Shown: piece by piece, positions 55,583-64,000 of the stretch
Position numbering within the stretch: position 1 is the first letter of the stretch
Layout of the letters: each line of letters begins with the position of its first letter
Source of the DNA: Ephydatia muelleri
Taxonomy: Eukaryota > Porifera > Demospongiae > Spongillida > Spongillidae
DNA: 64,000 bases
NCBI GenBank assembly: GCA_013339895.1
Contig: JABACO010000057.1
Span: 62,001 to 126,000 of the forward strand
Direction: 5' to 3'
The notes under the pieces: generated by a model
What the model saw: only the letters and a program-made list of their open reading frames with translations
What the model was told of the DNA's origin: nothing
Database searches by the model: none
Made by a program: the position numbers and the translations under genes

Positions 55583-56482
55583 CTGTGGAATCCTTGGACT
55601 ACCCAGGTGTAAGAAGATTCAATCCTCAAAGTAGCGGCGTACAATACAGTACAATGCACACACAGCTCTACATTTCAATATTCCACAGCTACGTTCTTAC
55701 GTCTCTGATGGTATACTTCTTTCTGATGCGTCATATACTGTCTACCGAAAAGATGGGCATGGTGGTGTTGCTGTCTTTGTAAAAAATATTACGCTCCATG
55801 ATCCTTTTCTGTGTACTGAATGCTTGATTATTGCCTCACAAGGAGTGCTGCTTATCGGTGTATGTGTTTTCTTCAGCTAATGACTTACATATGCTCACGT
55901 ACAGACTAGTATTCTAATACATGTCATCCTGTTTACGTTGTTAGCGACTTTAAAATATGTAATGCAATTTGCTCAATAGCGAGATACATCAGAGATAATC
56001 TCTGGATACATGCAGCAATCAGCTATACCATAGATTAATAATCTATGGCTATACTACTTACATTGTACCTTGTACAAAGCATCGATTCTCACACAACACC
56101 CATAGACCTTCTAGCTGTGCACAGGAAGGGTTTGGGCCTTGGAACAGCCCTATTATAATGTCTGCTAGGCATGTTGCATAACTAATTATCACATACGCGT
56201 AGGATTAGTAAGGCGTTGCCAAGTTGCTGAAGTCTAGCTGCCACTGGAGAAGGGGTGGGGAAGGAAGAAAATCGCATACAGAGTTGTGCGATTATTGGCA
56301 CATAATGGGCGCTGCTTGCACAGACATAATCAGTCTGTATGCTACCTGTCGTGAACGGAAATATCACATGCCAAGTGATTTGCCCTTATTAGGCAAGTAA
56401 ATATTACAGCCTGACATCTTTAGAGATTGGAATTATACGGGTTACACGTCGAGTTATCAACTCTATATCAGTACAGATAGAT
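55583..56482. other. LTR-side and flanking DNA of element B, copy 2
   Basis: Matches 48026-48897. It contains a short palindrome CCATAGATTAATAATCTATGG at 56028-56048 absent from the other copy. No gene seen. Confidence 0.5.
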
Positions 56483-57133
56483 ATGCGGCGTTCCTTCTCG
56501 GGCACAGTACTAGTACTCGCAACCATGTCGCTGTTAACGTCGTCACGGGCAGCGCTAGCTTCTACTGACCAGGAGGCAGCCCTCGATTCTCACAACACAT
56601 ATCGATCGATGGAAGGAGCGTCCGACATGCTGCAAATGGTACTCTATTATGCTCCCCTTCCTCTATTCAGCAAATATACGTATTTTTAATTCGTCGTTTT
56701 GATTTTCGGCTGGTTTTGTCCGGAGTTGAGACCCCGTTCTAGCCAACGTAGCCCAAGCGTATACGCCCAGCAATGCACGTTTAGCCACAACTCCGCGCGC
56801 TCCACGCAATACACAGCGGCGGCAGGGATCGCAACCTACGTCGGAGAAAACCTATACGTGACCTCGGGTAGGGAGACGCCAGGTCTTATCGGCTCGGCCA
56901 TACAAGACTGGTACAGCGAGAAATCGGGTTATAATTTCATGACGGGCAGTTGCAGTGGTGTGTGCGGCCACTATATACACGCAGGTGAGCCAACGGGGAA
57001 TGCTTCAACTAGTTCATATTCAGTCTTTTACTCACTGTAGATTGTGTGGGCACAAAGCTATTTGGTCGGCTGCGGCAGTAGACATACAGGCCGATGCAAT
57101 GGACTATTGATCCTTCAATGTGTTTTTGTCTAA
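56483..57133 (+). CDS. CAP/SCP-domain (CRISP/PR-1 type) secreted protein, probably frameshifted
   Basis: The first exon encodes a signal peptide ending near SSRAALA, then the CAP start ALDSHNTYRSMEGASDM. The second has DPVLANVAQAY, QQCTFSHNSA, GENLYV, DWYSEKSGYNF and the C-G-H-Y box. The last (57033-57133) has IVWAQSYLVGCGS. CAP proteins are secreted and bind lipids or act in defence or venom. The exons do not join cleanly: DPVLANVAQAY and QQCTF lie in different frames, and the CGHY exon is one base out with the last exon. Either the gene has decayed or splice sites differ from my reading. Confidence 0.65.
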
Positions 57134-57285
57134 GAATCTGTATATGTATTAATATTATTGTTATTATTAAAGTATAAGTTTATTTAGGTGTGAAATTATT
57201 GTAATATATATAATACATACATACATATCCTGACACAGAGACACACTGGCTATGAAAGTTATTATTATTATTATAAGTCATAAGT

Positions 57286-58716
57286 TCAGAAGGCAAGCCA
57301 AATGGTCTGATCCTCAACCTATTCAAATGCGAACTGTTAAGTCCTAATGCAGATATTTTTCAACTTTTCGACTCCAGCATCCCTACATCAACTACACCTA
57401 ACTTTGAAATCCTGGGGGCACCAATTGGAAGTCCAGAATTTTGTGGTGATTACATTGAGGCAAAGAGAAAGCAGGCTTGTTCACTTCTCCATCTTTTACC
57501 TCAGCTCTGCGACCCTCAAGTATCCATCTTGCTACTTCGCCACTGTGCAAGCTTTTGTAAGCTGTCCCATTTGAGTCGTTCCATTCCCCCTTGGGATTCT
57601 TCGCTAAGGCAGTTTATGATTTTTGATGAAGATGTCCTCCACTGTTTAGAAGAATGTGCAGCCTTTGAACTTACACATTCAGCCACCAAACAAGTTCAAC
57701 TACCATTACGGCATGGTGGTCTTGGATTGACATCAGTCTCTAGCCACTCCTCCAGTGCATACATTTCATCCTTGTCAAATGCTATTGATGTCACCAGTGC
57801 TCCAAATTCTTTCCATCATCTCAATGAGGCAATAGCACTCTACAACATGAAGATCGATTCTGCTGATGCAGTAACTATTCAATCAGTAACTAGTTCTCCT
57901 CCACAGCAGCACCATCTATCAGGCAAAATAGAAGACAACTCCTTCCAGAATCTTCTTATTAATAGCACAGTCTGCACCAGAGCAAGACTTAGAGCAGTGT
58001 CAGCCACTAATGCTAATGCCTGGTTGAGAGCTATTCCTTCCATACACAATGACTTAGCTTTGGAGCCTCAAGAGGTGCAAGTCCTTTTGAAATGGGGGCT
58101 GAGTCTACATCTTACAGTAAATGTTCCCTTTTGCTCAAGTGCCCTTGATCCAGATTGCCCATGCCCTTACATGTCGTTCTGGAGGTGACATCATTGCACG
58201 GCACAATTAGCTTAGAGACTGTTTTGCCATCCTGCTTATTTCCTCAACTGGAGAAAGGTCCAGGCTTAGGCTTCTCTAGACCAGCTGATGTGCTGGTGCC
58301 AAACTGGTCCCTCTCCAACCCTGCAGCTTTTGACCTGATGTCATCCATCCGCTTAATACAGACCTGATTCTGGAAGCGAGCTTGGCTTCAGGCATTTCTG
58401 CAGAGTTTGGGGAGATTGGAAAGCATACCAAGAATGATCAGATGTGTGGAAAATTGGGCTGGACGTGCATTCCTTAGTGGTTGAAGTTTATGGTGGTTGG
58501 GGATGTGAAGCCCAAGGATGCTTCTCTAGATTAAGTAAGAGGCTTGCCATGCAAGTGGGTGTTTGTGAAACTGAGGCACTGAGCCAAATGTACTGCCTGC
58601 TGGGCGTCACACTGATGAGGCAGAATGCAAGAGCCATTCTACTCAGATGTGCCCAAACACCCCTTAAGGATTGTTAATTTTAATTGTGTTATGCATGTGT
58701 ATGTGTGTTTGCTCGC

Positions 58717-58745
<29 letters not shown>
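57286..58745 (+). pseudogene. 5'-truncated LINE-type retrotransposon, plus strand
   Basis: The reading starts in the region after the RT active site (LFKCELLSP, FEILGAPIGS), continues through the C-terminal domain (LRHCASFCKLSHLSRSIPP, LPLRHGGLGLTS), then CRSGGDIIARHN, RPADVLVPNWSLSNPAAFDL and a final VEVYGGWGCEAQ block. Frame changes occur near 58180 and 58350. The 3' end is an (ATT)n tail at 58718-58745. The RT core itself is absent. It is a relative of the minus-strand copy that follows. Confidence 0.85.
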
Positions 58746-58749
<4 letters not shown>

Positions 58750-58805
58750 TTTTGTTAAGTATAATATAATTAATACAGGAATACAAGATACAATAAAATA
58801 GCACA

Positions 58806-61320
58806 TTATTATTATTACATACACTGTATGCACTACAATTCTACTTATCATTACCTACACTACTCGCATGAGTCCTATGCTGCAGACCCCCTCACTAAGA
58901 TGGCTCTAGCTACAGACCTCACCAGGGACATGTTGAGGCGACTATACATTTCATTTACGACACTGGATTTGGGACTAGCTCGATGGATGGCTATAAACGA
59001 GGCAAGATGGAAAAAAACAGCCTGAGCCTCTTTCCCTCAGTGTCCAAAGGTCTCCTCCACAGCTAGAGGAATGCATGTCCATCCGAGCTCCTGGCACTTT
59101 GTGTCGTTGGCTTCATGCTTTCCTTCATTCTGCTGCATAGGCTGCTGACCCTGCTGATGTGCTAGCATCCCTCAACATGGCTGGAGTTAAAGGAGAGGTG
59201 ACGGTTATATCAATAGCTGCTGGAGACCCTCTGACCCAATCCTGAACAAGAACATCAGCTGGGCGAGTGTTTCTCTGAGCCCTAGAGAGCCCAAAACCAG
59301 CTTCCACTCTCACAGAAAGGTGTGCTTGGTGACAGAACTCAACAAAGATGTCGCGCTAGCGATTGTGTCGGGTGACCACATCCCCACCATGTCTACAAGA
59401 GGCAGCATGATGACCCAGAGGATCGAGAACCAACTCTGGGCAAAAGGGGCAGGGAGAGGCCTCTGATGTGTTGAGACCAAGCCACCACCTAATGGCCATT
59501 TGGTACTCTGCTGAGTCAAGGTGCAGTTTCAAACTTGTAGAAGGGATAGCAGTAATCCAAGAACTGGCATGGGGAGGAGAAACTGAGAGCATGCGAGCCT
59601 TGTTCACCAGGGAAGCTGAAGACAGCAGAGAATGGAATGCGAAAGAATCCAGCTTTTGAGACAGCGACTTCTGCTGGGGAGGAGAATTGAGCACTGATTC
59701 CATGGTGATGGAGTCCTGTGGAGAGACCCGGCATTGAAGCGAAGAATGGCCTGCTGTAAGTGAGTGTTGTCAGGGTTCCCCATTTCTAAAGATGCCACGG
59801 AGAAGATGAAGGCCGCACACGCGTGAAGAGATAGAGAACGCAGGCCGAGCCCACCCAGCTTAGGACTAAGTTGAGCTTGCTGCCACTGTGTGTCTGGCAC
59901 ATCTATTGCTACACAAGAAGAGAAGCAAAGTCTCACTTCTTCATCAAAGAACTTCAAGGAATCTTCACAAAGATTGGTGGGGGTAGTTCTAGTAAGGTGT
60001 ACTAACTTGCAGTAGCCTCCGCACATGCGGAGGAGAGAGAGGCAACATGGAGATCAACTGCGGCAACATCCGAGATGGCTCTCAGCAGTACCTTGAAATT
60101 ATTGTGTTTCTCAGCAAAGAAGCGAGAACAATGCACAATGTCACCGATAGGAGCCCCAAGGATCTCCAAGTTGGGTAGGATTGAGGACTTAACCGAGGCT
60201 GGAAAAAGTGAGATACCATTCCTACTGAACACTTCACACTTGGGATAATTGATGAACAGACCCAAGTGGGGCGCCAACTCTTCAATTAGATGCAGAGCTC
60301 GTACTACAGCCGACCTCTCCCTCACCAGTATGCCATCATCCAGGTACCAAGCATTGAAGCTAAGGTTAATGCAATCGTCGTCAGCCTCTATGCTAGAAAC
60401 AAGCTTATGGAGGACCAAAGAAAACAACATTGGCCAAGGGGATCCCCCTGCTGAACACCTGACTGTGAGCTGATTGTGCCCATGGAATGCCACAAAAGGG
60501 AGTGAGAACCATAGCACCATGATACCCATGGTAGCAGTTCAGGGAAGAAGGAGGAACACTCATCAAGAACTGCTTGCCTGGAAACCCTGTTAAATGCATT
60601 AGACATGTCTACCTTGCAGACTACGAAGTCCCCACTCATCCAGCCGTCATCAATGCATTTTCTCAAATTGTGAACCACCCTTTCTACGCCTGCCTTACAT
60701 GCCACGCCAAACTGAGAAGGGGAAAAAAAGGTGGAGAACTTATCCCTGAGAATTGAGCAAAGGCACTTTCCTGTGAGTCTGCGAAGCACTTCACCAACAA
60801 CTATGGGTCTAATGTCAGTACATCGACCCTCACTGAATTTACCCTTGTTTAGTGCAATCAATCTACCACCAGATAAGAAAGCAGAAACACTTTTGGGGGG
60901 CCTTACCTGAGGCTAGATTGTTAACAACCCCCTTCAGGGAGTCACAGATTGAGGTTTGGAGAGGCACTGAAGCTGCATCAAGTAGATGCTGAATAGATAA
61001 GCCAGAGGGACCCGCCGAGGTACCTTTAGGGAAGGATCTCATAATATGCAGGATGTCAAAGGAAGGGCCGAGGGTAACGGGGTTGCTGGCTATGTCTGGG
61101 ATCATGGGGTGAGGACAGGAAGGATTCTTGGACTGTAACAAGTTCAATGTTGTACTGTTAGAAGGTGCAATGCCACTGGAGAGCAGTATGCGGCAAGCCT
61201 TTCCCATCAATCCTGAACGGCCTAGTGAAATGGCTGAAGAAATTTCTTGACTGTGGGTAGATGTCCCGAAGTTTTTGGATGAACTGTGGAGGTTGGCTAG
61301 GGTTAATACCGCATTCGGAT
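58806..61320 (-). pseudogene. LINE-type retrotransposon with reverse transcriptase, minus strand
   Basis: Reading leftward from about 61320: FPKGTSAGPSGLSIQHLLDA, then RT (RPIVVGEVLRRLTGK, SGVQQGDPLG near 60455, WYLDDGILV near 60330), the LGGLGLRSLS C-terminal domain, DPLGHHAASCRHGGDVVTRH, TRPADVLVQDW and a QELGWTCIPLAVE block. It ends in a short (TAA)n tail at about 58806-58818. Frames are broken in several places (60529/60388, 59604-59703, stop near 59125). The 5' end is truncated. Tail-to-tail with the plus-strand copy at 57286-58745. The clade is uncertain. Confidence 0.88.
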
Positions 61321-62122
61321 CATTCGGTTATGGACCCTACATTCGGCTGCCGTGCCGCGGCATCCGATAGTGCCTAAGCCTATGTGGTTCGGAACCCCAC
61401 TTAGCACCTTTGCTTCAATTAATGAAACTAAATAGAATCGGAATAAATATAAGATTCTTATGTGATCATCAGTGATCAATATCTGTACTGACACAAGTTT
61501 ATATGCAAATATGCCTGTTGACAGTAATGCTATGGTTATAGAAGCAAGATATATGGGTAAGTTCATGAGAAAAAGAGCCTTCGCATATATATATAATAAT
61601 ACATATAATATATGCAAAGGCTCATATTATGTATATGTGAAGGCTCATTTACTGTCCCATATGGCTTGAAAGATTTTAGTGTTATTAATTTTATATAATT
61701 ATGAAAACATGACTAGCCTTCAGTTGTTCTAACATATGATGAAATTTTAATGAACTTTCTGTCCATACTTATTTATTACTAATGTTATAGTCTGAAATTA
61801 CCTTACTTTTCATGATAGAACTTTGAAACTGTCTGACGGTGAAGGGACAAAAAAAAAGAGCTAGATACTTAACAATCTTCCTTGATTAAGACATGCACCC
61901 CAACTAATTATTAATAATGTGGATATTATTAATGTGGCTATTAATAATGTGGCTATTACACTGCATTGAGTGAACCTTTGTCCAGGTTTTAGTGTGGATA
62001 ACAAGGGCTGCACAAGTACTTCCTTGGAATGAAAGATATGAAAAATCTTACATGAGCATTGAACTATGAAGAGATTTACATTGCTATATGCACCTAGATC
62101 TTTTCCGTTTTTGTTATGCTCA

Positions 62123-62162
<40 letters not shown>

Positions 62163-62469
62163 GTGTGTGTGTGTGTGTGTGTGTTTGTGCATGCATGATT
62201 GCTTTACCGCTAATCGAGACGAATTTCGAGTTTACCCTGTAACGAATTCACGCTGAGAATGCATGCGTTTCATGGAAAAGTGCGAGGATTAAAGCTTTTA
62301 CCGTGTTATCCGGTGAGCAATATAAGTCGCAATCGAGCGGTGTTTCGATCCACCGAATGGTGCATATTTCAGTAAGGGTGTTCCGTTAAATACAGCTTTC
62401 AATTGACATTTATTACATACAAGCCCCATGTCCAACTACTGAAAACCTAATAGACTAGCTGGCATATCT
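61321..62469. other. Gene-free stretch with hairpin and TG repeat
   Basis: There is a hairpin-prone pair GAGCCTTCGCATATAT / ATATATGCAAAGGCTC at 61575-61623, three GTGGCTATTA-type repeats near 61920-61950, and a TG run at 62126-62182. No coding region is supported. Confidence 0.6.
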
Positions 62470-62925
62470 ATGTGCAGTTTCAAGGCTATCATCATCCATG
62501 CAAGTATAGATTACACCGTACCTCCGGAGTTTGGTCCGACAAGTCCTCTAGTCCGGGTGGCAAAATATGTCAACTGGCTTCGTTTGAAACCCATTCTTTG
62601 TTTTGAATGCTACACTTTTTGCATCAGCAAGGTCATTTGCAGAGTGCTTAAGATGCAAAATATCCACATGGAGACCACTCTCTTTCAGCCACAGAGCTGC
62701 AGTGGCCTAACCCACCCACCTCCTCTTCCCCTGTCAGCAAAGGCTTTGGGCCTGAAGGGTGCCTCAAGGATTTCAAGCTTCAATTTAGACACCTTAGAGT
62801 TGCCTCTGGAATGCCAGCTGCCTTTACTACAAGAGTTGAACCGCTATAGTTATACTGGATCCAGCTTCGTGCAGTACCTGAGAAGACACCAGTACCGAAT
62901 GTTCAAGACTTACACGTGCACGTAA
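62470..62925 (+). other. Unassigned open frame
   Basis: A 151-codon frame (CSFKAIIIHASIDYTVPPEF; LELPLECQLPLLQELNRYSY). It has no repeat-like composition and no family I recognise. An exon of an unknown gene is possible; no splice partners were found. Confidence 0.25.
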
Positions 62926-63530
62926 TGTGATTCATGCAAGGTCTTTTGGCTAGTTGTAATTTCATAGTGATCTATCATCTCCATTTTAAGCTAACAAGAT
63001 CTATTAAGCTATTCGCACAGGTACAAGAACAGAAGCAATAGTCTTAGCAATGCATAACATGCTGTTTTAAAGCTGCTCAATGATTGTCATAATCGACAAG
63101 TAATTAACCAAATAACCAGCACTGTGGGCTCGAGAATGGCCTGCCTCGGTTTCCGATTAATGAACAAGTCATATATTTTTTAGTGGACTATTCTGCACTA
63201 CATTTTTGGAGACGATAGAATGTGGCATACAATACGCTTTCGCGGAGTGATTGTAACATTTCTTCCACAGTCAAAGTTGGTATCGTAACATCATTTACTG
63301 GTACAAGTAGAAAACAGATGGAGCTATGTACATGTACCTCAGAATACCATTGTGTACCGCATGAATGTAAAATCATGCATGTAAGTTTGTAATATCAGAG
63401 GTATCATAAAACCCGGGAGGTATCATAATACCCTGGAGGTATCATAAAACCCGGGAGGTATCACAATACCCGAGAGCACTGTTCAAAATCTGGTTGAGTA
63501 TAAATATTTTTATTACAATAATATTATTAT
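62926..63530. repeat. Spacer with a short tandem repeat
   Basis: At about 63396-63475 there are four units of (G)GAGGTATCATAAAACCCGG, alternating AAAACCCGG and AATACC(C) endings. The rest shows no gene. Confidence 0.7.
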
Positions 63531-63990
63531 TGAAAGGCTGCGTGATGCCTTCCTGAGTTTTTTGCCTTACTCCAAGGCTTGACTGTACCCATCCGGCTGA
63601 TGTACTGGTGAGGGACTGGGCACAAGGCAAGCCAGCTGCCTTCGACATCACCGTCACATCTCCTCTCACCCCTGCTATTTTGGCTGAGCCAAGTCATGCC
63701 CACGAATACTCCCTGCTCCAACTTCGGCACCAATGCAGGCTCGCCTGCAAGTCTCTAGGCAAAGCCTGTTATGGCGGGTGACCACATCACTAGCTCCTGT
63801 GCTTGCAGGTTAATGCATGATGACCCAAAGGATCCAAACGGTGGGACAGTCGCACCTTGGAAGACATCAATACCTAACCACCATGCACTTTATGCAGCCT
63901 GAAACCTTGAAGGGAGGGTGCCAGAACAACCTGGAGCCATGAAGAAGCATGAGGAGATGAGGCAGACAAAGTTGTGCTCTGTCAGGCAGA
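63531..63990. pseudogene. LINE fragment with internal inversion
   Basis: 63531-63765 on the plus strand encodes RLRDAFLSFLPYSKA, then HPADVLVRDWAQGKPAAFDI and LRHQCRLACKSLGKACYGG. From 63766 to the window end the minus strand encodes the protein segment that should precede it (SHRLDPLGHHALTCKH). The two adjoining parts of one LINE reading frame thus lie head to head. Confidence 0.75.
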
Positions 63991-64000
63991 GCTAATAATT

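Noticed and set aside
58828-59025. Plus-strand ORF of 65 codons
   Set aside because: The minus strand here encodes the C-terminal block of the LINE (QELGWTCIPLAVE and following), so this is a shadow.
63531-64000. Classical twin-primed LINE insertion
   Set aside because: The inverted upstream part lies beyond the 3' part and no poly-A-type tail is present at the junction.
1-64000. tRNA, rRNA, riboswitch or bacterial regulatory elements
   Set aside because: I scanned for B-box-like and rRNA-like sequence and saw nothing convincing; the region is eukaryotic with spliceosomal introns.

Overview
The window looks like an invertebrate nuclear genome, most likely a demosponge of the Amphimedon type. 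That is an inference: genes have many introns of about 35-80 bp with GTAAGT/TTTTAG borders, simple repeats are abundant, and several multicopy families match ones I associate with sponge genomes (KADPEKKKAS-repeat proteins, SAMD3-like passenger genes, cnidarian/sponge-type LINEs). There is no bacterial operon, CRISPR array, rRNA or recognisable tRNA.

Layout. 1-6650: tandem, partly broken minus-strand genes of a low-complexity, 15-residue-repeat family, with proline-rich blocks and a foldback element having perfect 134-bp arms. 6780-19905: a Ty3/gypsy element (A) with 121-bp LTRs and a CTGTT target duplication. It is split inside gag-pro by an 8.7-kb CACTA-type transposon (7802-16492) that carries an 11-exon transposase and a divergent SAM-domain gene. 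19906-24800: flanking DNA and an older minus-strand Ty3 element (B), interrupted by a 2.1-kb hAT-like element.

24801-47337: a 22.5-kb block that interrupts element B inside its gag zinc knuckle. It contains a CtIP/RBBP8 homologue, an intact chromodomain gene and a broken paralogue, a 6-kb DNA transposon whose protein ends in a Ulp1-type protease and a PHD finger, a nine-exon multicopy-family gene, and a large minisatellite. 47338-57133: the rest of element B plus a CAP-domain gene, followed by a second copy of the whole unit (3' half of A, B, CAP gene). 57286-64000: LINE fragments in both orientations and unassigned sequence.

The central structural reading is that a unit of about 7.4 kb (Ty3-A 3' half, element B, CAP gene) is present twice, at 17388-24800 plus 47338-49394 and at 49395-56986. 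The second copy acts as an empty-site control. It shows a clean pre-insertion sequence for both the hAT-like element and the 22.5-kb block. The block is bounded by 13-bp imperfect terminal inverted repeats, so it may be a large mobile element carrying host-type genes, or a presence/absence difference between haplotypes joined in the assembly.
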